Notes under the pieces: model-generated
The model's database searches: none
Told to the model about the DNA's origin: nothing
What the model saw: the letters and a program-made list of their open reading frames with translations, nothing else
Translations under genes and position numbers: made by a program
Shown: positions 55,867 through 64,000 of the stretch, piece after piece
Position numbering within the stretch: position 1 is the stretch's first letter
How the letters are laid out: every line of letters begins with the position of its first letter
From: Pseudomonas chlororaphis subsp. aurantiaca
Lineage (GTDB): Bacteria; Pseudomonadota; Gammaproteobacteria; Pseudomonadales; Pseudomonadaceae
NCBI RefSeq assembly: GCF_013466605.1
Contig: NZ_CP059162.1
Coordinates: 6,510,001-6,574,000, forward strand
Reading direction: 5' to 3'
Length of the DNA stretch: 64,000 nucleotides

Positions 55867-57234
55867 ATGCAGAAAGAAACCGAAATCAAACTCCGCGTCA
55901 GCCGCGAAACCCTCGCCGCCCTGCGTGAGCACCCGCTCCTGAAAAAACGCAATAAAAGTGGCTGGGAACACCGCGAACTGATGAACCAGTACTTCGACAC
56001 GCCCGAGCGCGACCTGGCCCGCGCCAAGGTCGCCCTGCGCCTGCGCCGCGACGGCGAAGAAGTGATCCAGACCCTCAAGACCCGAGGCCAGAGCGTCGCC
56101 GGCCTGTCGGAACGCAACGAGTACGACTGGCACCTGGCCAAAGCCAAGCTCGACCTGAAGAAACTCGACGGCGAATGCTGGCCCGAGCAACTGGCCGAGC
56201 TGGACAAAAAGGCCCTCAAGCCGATCTTCACCACCGACTTCGTCCGCGAACGCGCGGAAATCGCTTGGGGCCGCGGCAAGGCCAAGGTGGTGATCGAGGC
56301 CGCCCTGGACCTGGGCCACGTGATCGCCGGCAAGCAGAAGGAAGAGATCTGCGAGCTGGAACTGGAACTGCGCGAAGGCGAACCGGCCGCCCTGCTGGAA
56401 CTGGCCGCCGAGCTGGCCGCCACCCTGCCGCTGATGCCCTGCGACATCAGCAAGGCCGAGCGCGGCTACCGCCTGTTCGACGCCAACAGCTACTCCCTGA
56501 GCCTGCCCGCTCCGGAGCTGAGCGCGGAAACGCCGCTGGACGACGCCTTCGCAGCGCTGACCTGGCACCTGCTGGGCAGCAGCCAGCGCCTGGCCGAGCA
56601 ATATCGCTTCAACGGTCACTGGCGTTTGCTGCAGGACTGGGTCGAGAACCTGGCGGAACTGCGCGCCCTGGTCAGCAGCCTGGGCCAGGCCGCGCCGCGC
56701 CAGGCGACCGCCGAGTTGCGCGCTTCGCTGGACGGCCTGCTGGAAGACTGGCGCCCACTGGTGCAAGCCGGCCTGGACGACGAAGACGTGCGCAAGGCCG
56801 CGCCCGAGCAGTTCATCGAAGAGCTGCAGGACGTGCGCTGGGGCCTGTTCTCGCTGAACACCTCGCGCTGGTTGCTGGCCCGCAGCTGGACCGCCGAGCG
56901 CAATACCCGTGGCAACCGCCAGGGTGCGGCGCAACTGGGCAGCTGGTTGCCGCGCCTGCTGGCCGACGAAGCCAGCTCCCTGCAACTGCCCCGCTACCAG
57001 CAACAGCCGGAAGACCTGGCCGAGCAACTGCCGCGTATCGAACGCATCCAGTCCTGGCTGCATCACGCACGCAACGTGCTGGAAATCCCGGAGCTGGACC
57101 GTCTGTACGGCGAGTTGAACAAGCTGGCGCAACTGGCCCACGAGCCGATCACCGACGAAGCCCTGGATGCCCGCAAGCAACAGGCGATCACGGTGTTCCA
57201 GAACCGCGCGTGGAAGACCTTGCTGCGCATGTAA
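55867..57234 (+). CDS. CYTH and CHAD domain protein (inorganic triphosphatase type)
   Basis: Cytoplasmic protein of 455 residues. The CYTH domain (about 1-205) opens with ETEIKLRV, the ExExK metal-triphosphate signature, and later RLRRDGEEVIQTLKTRG supplies phosphate-binding basic residues. The C-terminal CHAD domain (about 225-455) is helical with conserved His and Arg, including the RVHHARNVL-like stretch SWLHHARNVLEI. E. coli YgiF with this architecture hydrolyses inorganic triphosphate; CHAD domains bind polyphosphate. Confidence 0.9.
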   Translation: MQKETEIKLRVSRETLAALREHPLLKKRNKSGWEHRELMNQYFDTPERDLARAKVALRLRRDGEEVIQTLKTRGQSVAGLSERNEYDWHLAKAKLDLKKLDGECWPEQLAELDKKALKPIFTTDFVRERAEIAWGRGKAKVVIEAALDLGHVIAGKQKEEICELELELREGEPAALLELAAELAATLPLMPCDISKAERGYRLFDANSYSLSLPAPELSAETPLDDAFAALTWHLLGSSQRLAEQYRFNGHWRLLQDWVENLAELRALVSSLGQAAPRQATAELRASLDGLLEDWRPLVQAGLDDEDVRKAAPEQFIEELQDVRWGLFSLNTSRWLLARSWTAERNTRGNRQGAAQLGSWLPRLLADEASSLQLPRYQQQPEDLAEQLPRIERIQSWLHHARNVLEIPELDRLYGELNKLAQLAHEPITDEALDARKQQAITVFQNRAWKTLLRM

Positions 57235-57249
57235 GGGCTCCATGAACAG

Positions 57250-57276
57250 GCTCGCTCCTGCCTTGCGGGAGCGAGC
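57250..57276. repeat. REP-type hairpin, family B
   Basis: GCTCGCTCC (57250-57258) and GGAGCGAGC (57268-57276) around a 9-base loop between the converging CYTH-CHAD and Lrp genes. Short form of the family seen at 6.8, 10.5, 14.1 and 44.3 kb. Confidence 0.75.
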
Positions 57277-57311
57277 TGGCTCGCGACAGCACCCACCGCT
57301 TTACCCCGTCT

Positions 57312-57782
57312 TCAGCGCAATACCGGCAAACTGGTGGTCGACTTGATCTCCGACAGCGCCACGATCGAATTCACTTCCTGAATCCCCGGCACCATCGACA
57401 GTTTCTCGAAGAAGAAACGCTCGTACGCCTCGATGTCCGCCGTGACTATGCGCAACAGGAAATCCACTGCCCCCATCAGCACATAACACTCCAGCACTTC
57501 CGGAAAACCGCGGATCGCCTCGGTGAATTCGGTGAAGTTGGAACGGCCATGAGCGTTGAGTTTGACCTCGGCAAAGATCTGCGTGTTGAGGCCGATCTTC
57601 TTGCGGTCGAGCAGCGTCACCTGGCCACGGATCACCCCCTCCTCCTTGAGCCGCTGGATCCGCCGCCAGCAAGGTGACTGGGATAGCCCCACCTGTTCGG
57701 CGATCTGCGCGCTGGACAGCGAAGCGTCTTCTTGCAGCAGCGCCAGGATGCGGCGGTCGTAGGAGTCCAGCTCGCTATGCAT
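57312..57782 (-). CDS. Lrp/AsnC-family transcriptional regulator
   Basis: DNA-binding regulator of 156 residues. An AsnC-type HTH (about 5-55: LDSYDRRILALLQEDASLS, then QSPCWRRIQRL) precedes a RAM ligand domain. Such proteins form octamers and respond to leucine or other amino acids. It diverges from the small ACT-like gene over 124 A/T-rich bases, which may hold sites controlling both. Whether this is the global Lrp or a specific regulator is open. Confidence 0.9.
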   Translation of the reverse strand: MHSELDSYDRRILALLQEDASLSSAQIAEQVGLSQSPCWRRIQRLKEEGVIRGQVTLLDRKKIGLNTQIFAEVKLNAHGRSNFTEFTEAIRGFPEVLECYVLMGAVDFLLRIVTADIEAYERFFFEKLSMVPGIQEVNSIVALSEIKSTTSLPVLR

Positions 57783-57906
57783 AGATATTCCTCAATAGCC
57801 AACAAATACGAATCACATGATTCGACATTTTCGAAAATCCCTTCATCTTAGATAAGAAATACCCGCAACCGAATGTAAAAATTTCTCCATTGATCTGGAG
57901 AATCCC

Positions 57907-58227
57907 ATGCCCCCTCTCGAAGCCGTCAGTTCCCGCGCCGATGTGTGGAATGTCGCCAACACCCATTGCCGGGTGCATTACCAACTGGTCACCGACGCCG
58001 AGGCCGATGTGTTGTGCCGGGTGCTCAATCATTTCGCCCTGCAGTCCCTGCTACCGCAGCAGGTCCAGGTGCAACAGCAGGACGGTTCGCTGCTGATGGA
58101 AGTGCTGCTTGAGGGCCTGAGCTGGCACCGCGCGCAAGTCATCGCGGAAAAACTGCGCAACCTGGTCAGCGTGTGTTCGGTACAGCTGCAACTCGCCGAG
58201 CGCGAGCCGCTGCAGGCCGCTGGCTGA
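57907..58227 (+). CDS. Small ACT-like protein of unknown function
   Basis: Cytoplasmic protein of 106 residues. Residues about 20-97 show the pattern CRVHYQLVTDAEADVLCRVL ... GLSWHRAQVIAEKLRNLVSV, which resembles a single ACT domain such as the acetolactate synthase small subunit. I do not recognise a named family. ATG 57907 follows GGAGAATCCC. It diverges from the Lrp gene and ends about 126 bases before the GspE-like gene. Confidence 0.72.
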   Translation: MPPLEAVSSRADVWNVANTHCRVHYQLVTDAEADVLCRVLNHFALQSLLPQQVQVQQQDGSLLMEVLLEGLSWHRAQVIAEKLRNLVSVCSVQLQLAEREPLQAAG

Positions 58228-58353
58228 GGACGCCTGGCAAAACCCTGCAACGCTTGGGCGACTGACGGTCGCCATCCCGGGACTATTCTTGGCATTCCGT
58301 GGTCAGAGGCGCATCTAACCCGCCCGCTGCCGGATTGTTCACAAGGAGCCCGC

Positions 58354-60132
58354 ATGTCCGTTCCTCTCGTTACCCAGGACCGCTGGCTGGATCTCAACGA
58401 TCTGCTGCGCGACCTGGTCGCCCAGGGTTTCATCAGCCAGGACTCGGCCGAACATGCCCTGACCACCCGCCGCAACGCCGCCAACAGTCAGCTGCACCCG
58501 CTGGAGTTTCTCGCCAGCCAGCACCTGGACGACCTCCGTCGGCCAGGTAAACGCCTGGACCTGGAAAGCCTGACCCTGTGGCTGGCGCAACAGGCCGGCC
58601 AGCCATACCTGCGCATCGACCCGCTGAAAATCGATGTCGCCGCCGTCACCCCGCTGATGTCCTACGCCTTCGCCCAACGCCACAAGATCCTTGCGGTATC
58701 GATCGACGCCGAGGCCGTCACGGTGGCCAGCGCCCAGCCTTATGTCAGCGCCTGGGAAGCCGACCTGACCCATGTGCTGAAGCTGCCGATCAAGCGGGTC
58801 GTAGCCAACCCGGTGGAAATCCAGCGCCTGACCGTGGAGTTCTTCCGCCTGGCCAAGTCGGTCACCGGGGCCAGCGCCGACCAGAAAAGCAACGCCCCGG
58901 GCAACTTCGAACAACTGCTCAACCTCGGCGCCAGCGATCAGGAGCCCGATGCCAACGACGCGCACATCGTCAATATCGTCGACTGGCTGTTCCAGTACGC
59001 CTTCCAGCAGCGGGCCAGCGATATCCACATCGAGCCGCGCCGCGAACAAGGCACCGTGCGCTTTCGCATCGACGGGGTGCTGCACAACGTCTATCAGTTC
59101 CCGCCCCAGGTCACCATGGCCGTGGTCAGCCGCCTGAAAAGCCTGGGCCGGATGAACGTCGCGGAAAAACGCAAACCCCAGGACGGCCGGGTCAAGACCA
59201 AGACCCCGGAAGGCGGCGAGGTGGAGTTGCGCCTGTCGACCCTGCCCACCGCCTTCGGCGAGAAAATGGTCATGCGCATCTTCGACCCCGAGGTGCTGCT
59301 CAAGGACTTCGACCAGCTGGGGTTCTCCAGCGACGACCTGCGGCGCTGGCAGGAAATGACCCGCCAGCCCAACGGCATCATCCTGGTCACCGGCCCCACT
59401 GGTTCGGGCAAGACCACCACCCTGTACACCACCCTGAAGAAACTGGCGACGCCGGAGGTCAACCTCTGCACCATCGAGGACCCGATCGAGATGGTCGAGC
59501 CGGCGTTCAACCAGATGCAGGTCCAGCACAACATCGAGCTGACCTTCGCCAGCGGCGTGCGCGCACTGATGCGCCAGGACCCGGACATCATCATGATCGG
59601 CGAGATCCGCGACCTGGAAACCGCGGAAATGGCAATCCAGGCCGCCCTCACCGGCCACCTGGTGCTGTCGACCCTGCACACCAACGATGCCCCCGGCGCC
59701 ATCAGCCGCCTGCTGGAACTGGGCGTCGCGCCCTACCTGATCAAGGCCACGCTGCTCGGGGTCATGGCCCAGCGCCTGGTGCGCACCCTGTGCCCGCACT
59801 GCAAGACCCCGCTGACCCTGGACGAAGGCGACTGGCAAAACCTGACCCGGCCCTGGCAGGCGCCGCTGCCCAGCCATGCCCACGGCGCCACCGGCTGCCT
59901 GGAATGCCGCGATACCGGCTACCGGGGCCGCGCCGGGGTGTATGAAATCATGCAGTTGAGCGACAGCCTCAAGGCCCTGATCAGCGCCGACGCCGACCTG
60001 CTCGCCATACGCCGCCAGGCCTTTCTGGAAGGCATGCGCAGCCTGCGCCTGTCCGGGGCGCAGAAAGTCGCGGCCGGGCTGACCACCCTCGAGGAGATAT
60101 TGCGGGTAACGCCACAAAGCGAGCAGCGATGA
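58354..60132 (+). CDS. GspE/PilB-type secretion ATPase, orphan
   Basis: Cytoplasmic hexameric-type ATPase of 592 residues. An MshEN-like N-terminal region (about 30-190) precedes the motor: Walker A GPTGSGKT at 347-354, Asp box TIEDPIE, Walker B DPDIIMIGEIRD at 409-420, His box LSTLHTNDA, and a zinc site of Cys480, Cys483, Cys515, Cys518. All key residues are intact. Such ATPases drive type II secretion or type IV pilus assembly, but no pilin, platform, secretin or prepilin peptidase gene is nearby. ATG 58354 follows AAGGAG. Confidence 0.93.
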   Translation: MSVPLVTQDRWLDLNDLLRDLVAQGFISQDSAEHALTTRRNAANSQLHPLEFLASQHLDDLRRPGKRLDLESLTLWLAQQAGQPYLRIDPLKIDVAAVTPLMSYAFAQRHKILAVSIDAEAVTVASAQPYVSAWEADLTHVLKLPIKRVVANPVEIQRLTVEFFRLAKSVTGASADQKSNAPGNFEQLLNLGASDQEPDANDAHIVNIVDWLFQYAFQQRASDIHIEPRREQGTVRFRIDGVLHNVYQFPPQVTMAVVSRLKSLGRMNVAEKRKPQDGRVKTKTPEGGEVELRLSTLPTAFGEKMVMRIFDPEVLLKDFDQLGFSSDDLRRWQEMTRQPNGIILVTGPTGSGKTTTLYTTLKKLATPEVNLCTIEDPIEMVEPAFNQMQVQHNIELTFASGVRALMRQDPDIIMIGEIRDLETAEMAIQAALTGHLVLSTLHTNDAPGAISRLLELGVAPYLIKATLLGVMAQRLVRTLCPHCKTPLTLDEGDWQNLTRPWQAPLPSHAHGATGCLECRDTGYRGRAGVYEIMQLSDSLKALISADADLLAIRRQAFLEGMRSLRLSGAQKVAAGLTTLEEILRVTPQSEQR

Positions 60133-60141
60133 GCCGTCCGG

Positions 60142-61125
60142 CTACCAGTCGAGGACACCCAACCCGGTATTGGGCTTGATCCACAGCACCGCGCCGTTCT
60201 CCCTGCGTTGCAGTATCGAGCGCCCGGCGTTGAGCGTTTCCTCCGTGCGCAGGTTCTGCGCGGAGTCCGACTTGCTCGGGCTGAACATCAGGGTCCCCGG
60301 CGTGTCCTGGCGAACCCTCATGCCGCGGGGGTAGTGCCAATCGCCCAGGGTCAGGTCTTGCGCCAGTTGCCCGTTCCAACGTCCGGGTTGCCGTTGCTCG
60401 TCGAGATCCAGGCTCAGGCTCGACAGCGCTATCCCCTGGATAACCACCGCTGGTGAAGCCAGACCGATGCTGTTGATTCTGAACCTACCGTCGTATTGTT
60501 GCCTGACCTCGCTGGAGTTCGGCCACTTCACCCCTGCCACATCGGCTCCGGTCACCAGGGTGCATTCAGAGAAGCGCCAGCGGCTGGGTTGCAAGCGGTC
60601 CGCGTCGGCGATGTCCAGCGTTACCCAGGTGCCGCCGGTGCAGGGCCAGCCCGCAACGACCTGGTCACGGCTCAGCAGCATCTTTGAGAGAGGGCCGCTG
60701 CCGTGCATCTGCAACTCTGTAATCTCCACACCGTTGATGGTGTGTGGTGCAGCGAATTTGGCGTAATAGAGGCTGCGCAGTCCATAGGGTTGCGGCTGGC
60801 CTTGCGAGTCCAGAGGTTCAAGTGTTCCCAGATTCAGCTTGGCGCCTGCGGGCAATGGCAGGCCATCAAGCTGCACGTCCTGCTCAAGTTGCGGGTGGAG
60901 TGCCTTTCTAAGCTGGTCGTCGCTATGGATTTTCCACAGTGTGCAAACCACGATGATTGCGCATACCCCTGCAAGCACACCGAAGTGCAGGGGCTGACGA
61001 CGCATCCGGTGTCGGAAGGCCGGAATGAGCCAGGCTATCAGCAGCAAGGGAAGTCCAATAAAGGACAGCAACACCAGGTTCAACAGGGTTGCGTAGATCA
61101 TCGCGCCAAAAATCAAGGCCGGCAT
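60142..61125 (-). CDS. Unrecognised inner-membrane protein
   Basis: Protein of about 327 residues with two N-terminal hydrophobic helices (roughly 3-30 and 44-62) and a large soluble part, probably periplasmic, with TINGVEITELQMHGSGPL, WPCTGGTWVTLDIADADRLQ and DWHYPRGMRVRQDTPGTLMF as distinctive segments. I recognise no family. ATG 61125 is tentative; ATG 61101 also fits and neither has a strong ribosome-binding site. It converges with the GspE gene, its stop lying 10 bases from that gene's stop. Confidence 0.72.
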   Translation of the reverse strand: MPALIFGAMIYATLLNLVLLSFIGLPLLLIAWLIPAFRHRMRRQPLHFGVLAGVCAIIVVCTLWKIHSDDQLRKALHPQLEQDVQLDGLPLPAGAKLNLGTLEPLDSQGQPQPYGLRSLYYAKFAAPHTINGVEITELQMHGSGPLSKMLLSRDQVVAGWPCTGGTWVTLDIADADRLQPSRWRFSECTLVTGADVAGVKWPNSSEVRQQYDGRFRINSIGLASPAVVIQGIALSSLSLDLDEQRQPGRWNGQLAQDLTLGDWHYPRGMRVRQDTPGTLMFSPSKSDSAQNLRTEETLNAGRSILQRRENGAVLWIKPNTGLGVLDW

Positions 61126-61334
61126 CCGTGCAGTCGAGAAAGTCGCCCATGGTGTCAAATGCCGCCCCTGCGTTCCAGCACATTGACTCGATACCGAGGT
61201 GCGGCGGCCGCTCCTGAACAGGTCGTTTCAGCCCCTGTCCACGCCGGCGAAAGCTTGTTGGTGCCACAGGGAACTCAATCGGGCCAATGCCTATCAAAGG
61301 GCTCAGTTTTCCCCCCTAGCTGGAGTCACCCACC

Positions 61335-61652
61335 ATGCGTTTCAAAACAGCTGTCGCCACCCTGGCCCTGCTTTCCCTGCCTGTAGGTTCGGCAATGGCC
61401 GACAGCTTCTGGCGTAACATCCTTTCCACCGGCGCCACCACCGCTTCCACCTACCTGACTTCCAAGGATCACAAGCTGGTCGCCGCCGCCCAGGACGACG
61501 CCAGCAGCTTCGTCGCCAGCGAAGGCAGCATCCGCGGTCCGTACCTGGAAGCCGCGATGCAGAAAGTCCGTGCCGACAACCCGGGCCTGCAGGCCACCGA
61601 CATGGAGCTGGCCAACGCGATCCTGGCGAAAAACGCCATCGCCCAGCAGTGA
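61335..61652 (+). CDS. DUF2388-type periplasmic protein
   Basis: Exported protein of 105 residues with signal peptide MRFKTAVATLALLSLPVGSA (cut near AMA-DS). The mature part, SFWRNILSTGATTASTYLTSKD and AAQDDASSFVASEG, matches the DUF2388 family, small Pseudomonas proteins of unknown role. GGAG lies 8 bases before ATG 61335. A terminator follows. Confidence 0.88.
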   Translation: MRFKTAVATLALLSLPVGSAMADSFWRNILSTGATTASTYLTSKDHKLVAAAQDDASSFVASEGSIRGPYLEAAMQKVRADNPGLQATDMELANAILAKNAIAQQ

Positions 61653-61682
61653 CCGCCAACCGGTAGCCAGGCTGGCGCAACG

Positions 61683-61714
61683 AAAAATGCCGCTCACAAG
61701 AGCGGTATTTTTTT
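61683..61714. terminator. Bidirectional rho-independent terminator
   Basis: AAAAATGCCGCTC and GAGCGGTATTTTTTT pair with an ACAA loop. T-runs on both strands serve the converging DUF2388 and gcvP genes. Confidence 0.92.
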
Positions 61715-61729
61715 GCCCGCCGTTCGAGC

Positions 61730-64000
61730 TCAGCGGTAGGCATCCACCGGTACGCAGGCGCAGAACAGGTTGCGGTCGCCGTAGACATTGTCGACCCGGT
61801 TCACCGTCGGCCAGTACTTGTACGCCCTGGCGTGGGGGCTGGGGATCACCGCCTGTTCGATGCTGTAGGGCCGCTCCCATACCCCGGCGATGTCCGCCAG
61901 GGTATGGGGCGAACGCTTGAGCGGGTTGTCTTCGGCCGGCCAGTTGCCTTCCTGGACCTGGGCGATCTCGGCGCGAATGCTCAGCATGGCCTCGATAAAG
62001 CGGTCCAGCTCAGCCTTGGACTCGCTTTCGGTGGGTTCCACCATCAGCGTGCCCGGCACCGGGAACGACATCGTCGGCGCATGAAAACCGTAGTCCATCA
62101 GGCGCTTGGCCACGTCCTCTTCGCTGATGCCGGTCTGCGCCTTGAGCGGCCGCAGGTCGAGAATGCATTCGTGGGCGACCCGGCCATTGCGCCCGCTGTA
62201 GAGCACCGGAAAGGCCCCGCTCAGGTGCTCGGCCAGGTAGTTCGCGGCGAGGATCGCCACCTCGCTGGCATCCGCCAGCTGTGGCCCCATCAGGGCGATG
62301 TACATCCAGCTGATCGGCAGGATGCTCGCGCTGCCCCAGGGCGCCGCGCTGACCGCGCCGTTCTGCGGCAGCGGCCCGTCGATGGCCACCACCGGGTGGT
62401 TGGCCACGAACGGCGCCAGGTGCGCCCGCACGCCGATCGGCCCCATGCCCGGCCCGCCGCCGCCGTGGGGAATGCAGAAGGTCTTGTGCAGGTTCATGTG
62501 GGAAACGTCGGCACCGATATCGGCCGGTCGCGTCAGCCCGACCTGGGCGTTGAGGTTGGCGCCGTCCATGTACACCTGGCCGCCGTGGCTGTGGATCACC
62601 TCGCAGATCTCGCCGATGCCCTCCTCGTACACCCCGTGGGTCGAAGGATAGGTGACCATCAGGCACGCCAGGTGTTCGCCCGCGGCCAGGGCCTTGTCTT
62701 TCAGGTCTTGCAGATCGACGTTGCCGGCGTCGTCGCAATCGACGATCACCACCTGCATGCCAGCCATCTGCGCCGAGGCCGGGTTGGTGCCGTGGGCCGA
62801 GGCGGGAATCAGGCAGATATTGCGCTCTCCCTGCTGGCGGCTCTCGTGGTATTTGCGGATCGCCAGCAACCCGGCGTACTCGCCCTGGGCCCCGGAGTTG
62901 GGCTGCATGCAGATCGCGTCGAAGCCGGTAATGGCACATAACCAGCGCTCCAGTTCTTCGATCATCAGCGAATAGCCGAGCGCCTGCTCCGGCGGGACAA
63001 AGGGATGCAGGTTGGCGAAGCCGGGCCAGGTGATGGGGATCATCTCGCTGCTGGCATTGAGTTTCATGGTGCAGGAGCCCAACGGGATCATCGACTGGTT
63101 CAGCGCCAGGTCCTTGTTTTCCAGCTGCTTGAGATAGCGCAGCATCTCGGTTTCGCTGTGATGGCTGTTGAACACCGGATGGCTCAGGTAAGGCGTGCTG
63201 CGCAGCAGGTCCTGGGGAATGCCCGGGACCAGGCTTTCAGCGTCCAGTTGCGCCACGTCCAGGCCGTGGTCGGCACCGAGGAACACATCGAACAGGCGGG
63301 CGACGGTATTCTCGTCGCAGGTTTCATCCAGGCTCAGGCCCAGGTGCCCGCGCCCGAGGATCCGCAGATTGATCTGCGCGGCCTTGGCGCTCTCGATAAT
63401 GGCCGTCTGGCTACCGCCGACCTCCAGCGTCAGGGTGTCGAAAAACTGCCGGTTCAGCCGCTCGATGCCCTTGCGCTCAAGGCCAGTGGCGAGGATGCAG
63501 GTCAGCCGGTGGACACGCTGGGCGATGCGCCGCAGACCTTCCGGGCCGTGATAGACCGCGTAGAAACTGGCGATATTGGCCAGCAGCACCTGGGCGGTGC
63601 AGATGTTCGAGTTGGCCTTCTCGCGGCGGATATGTTGCTCGCGGGTCTGCAGGGCCATGCGCAGCGCCACGTTGCCCCGGGCATCCTTGGACACGCCGAT
63701 GATCCGCCCCGGAATCGCCCGCTTGTACTCCTCGCGGCTAGCAAAGAACGCCGCGTGGGGCCCGCCGTAGCCCATGGGCACGCCAAAGCGCTGGGACGAA
63801 CCGAACACCACGTCGGCCCCCAGCTCGCCCGGCGGCGTCAGCAGCAACAGGCTCAACAGGTCGGCCGCCACGCAGGCCAGCGCCTGCTGCGCATGCAGGT
63901 GATCGATCAGCGGCCGCAGGTCGCGAATCTCGCCGTGGGTGTCCGGGTACTGCAACAAGGCGCCGAAGACCTGGTGCCGCTTGAGGTTGTCCAGGGTGTC
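61730..64000 (-). CDS. gcvP: Glycine dehydrogenase (decarboxylating), P-protein; 5' end outside window
   Basis: The C-terminal 756 residues of the PLP-dependent P-protein of the glycine cleavage system, which decarboxylates glycine and loads methylamine onto lipoyl GcvH. The PLP-binding lysine is in [19 protein letters not shown], and [15 protein letters not shown] is another hallmark. The full family length is about 950, so roughly 190 N-terminal residues lie beyond 64000; the frame stays open to the window edge (first codon GAC, 64000-63998). Pseudomonads often carry two gcvP copies. Confidence 0.96.
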   Translation of the reverse strand, partial: DTLDNLKRHQVFGALLQYPDTHGEIRDLRPLIDHLHAQQALACVAADLLSLLLLTPPGELGADVVFGSSQRFGVPMGYGGPHAAFFASREEYKRAIPGRIIGVSKDARGNVALRMALQTREQHIRREKANSNICTAQVLLANIASFYAVYHGPEGLRRIAQRVHRLTCILATGLERKGIERLNRQFFDTLTLEVGGSQTAIIESAKAAQINLRILGRGHLGLSLDETCDENTVARLFDVFLGADHGLDVAQLDAESLVPGIPQDLLRSTPYLSHPVFNSHHSETEMLRYLKQLENKDLALNQSMIPLGSCTMKLNASSEMIPITWPGFANLHPFVPPEQALGYSLMIEELERWLCAITGFDAICMQPNSGAQGEYAGLLAIRKYHESRQQGERNICLIPASAHGTNPASAQMAGMQVVIVDCDDAGNVDLQDLKDKALAAGEHLACLMVTYPSTHGVYEEGIGEICEVIHSHGGQVYMDGANLNAQVGLTRPADIGADVSHMNLHKTFCIPHGGGGPGMGPIGVRAHLAPFVANHPVVAIDGPLPQNGAVSAAPWGSASILPISWMYIALMGPQLADASEVAILAANYLAEHLSGAFPVLYSGRNGRVAHECILDLRPLKAQTGISEEDVAKRLMDYGFHAPTMSFPVPGTLMVEPTESESKAELDRFIEAMLSIRAEIAQVQEGNWPAEDNPLKRSPHTLADIAGVWERPYSIEQAVIPSPHARAYKYWPTVNRVDNVYGDRNLFCACVPVDAYR

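Overview
The window reads as ordinary chromosomal DNA of a GC-rich gammaproteobacterium, almost certainly a fluorescent Pseudomonas. The basis is gene content and order matching blocks I know from P. aeruginosa and P. putida (rppH-ptsP-lgt-thyA; ilvA/rpiA/aaaA; serA next to a D-2-hydroxyglutarate dehydrogenase; spuABCDEFGH/spuI; ssuEADCB-F with lsfA), plus many REP/REPIN palindromes typical of the P. fluorescens group. I see no rRNA, tRNA, insertion sequence, prophage, CRISPR array or plasmid function. Species cannot be fixed from this alone.

Layout. 0-4 kb: a phosphonate/iron-type ABC permease and ATPase and a LysR regulator. 3.9-6.8 kb: a Cd/Zn/Pb efflux ATPase (cadA) with a long His-Asp repeat, divergent from cadR, with a clear dyad operator between them. 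6.9-13.3 kb: thyA, lgt, a TauE-like exporter, ptsP and rppH on the minus strand with an NRDE protein opposite. 13.5-19.3 kb: a HAD phosphatase, a DUF2269 protein, ilvA, rpiA and the autotransported aminopeptidase aaaA. 19.5-30.4 kb: two SdiA-regulated-family paralogues, an FAH-family hydrolase, D-2-hydroxyglutarate dehydrogenase divergent from serA, small secreted proteins, an amino-acid binding protein, a DUF523 protein with a HIF-type prolyl hydroxylase, an alpha/beta hydrolase and a thioredoxin-like protein. 30.5-33.2 kb: an N-acyl-homoserine-lactone acylase-type Ntn hydrolase (hacB-like) and a decayed carboxymuconolactone decarboxylase fragment.

33.4-45.1 kb: the polyamine uptake and gamma-glutamylation pathway (spuABCDEFGH leftward, spuI rightward) and a TetR regulator. 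45.3-52.6 kb: a sulfur-starvation block (ssuF, ssuB, ssuC, ssuD, ssuA, ssuE, the 1-Cys peroxiredoxin lsfA, an OprD/OprE-type porin). 53.1-58.2 kb: argA, argE, a CYTH-CHAD protein, an Lrp regulator and a small ACT-like protein. 58.3-64 kb: a solitary GspE/PilB-type ATPase, an unrecognised membrane protein, a DUF2388 protein and the start-less (window-truncated) gcvP.

How the parts fit. The spu genes import putrescine and spermidine, glutamylate them (SpuI, SpuB), transaminate (SpuC) and hydrolyse (SpuA). SerA and D-2-hydroxyglutarate dehydrogenase form a known coupled pair for serine synthesis, and gcvP uses the glycine derived from serine. The ssu block releases sulfite from alkanesulfonates while LsfA handles peroxides. 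I found no convincing previously undescribed multi-gene system. The most rewarding points are the bacterial PHD-type hydroxylase paired with DUF523, the orphan GspE ATPase beside an unknown membrane protein, the ACT-like orphan divergent from Lrp, shared A/T-rich promoter elements in the sulfur block, candidate Hfq/Crc sites on two spu leaders, and the dense REPIN population.
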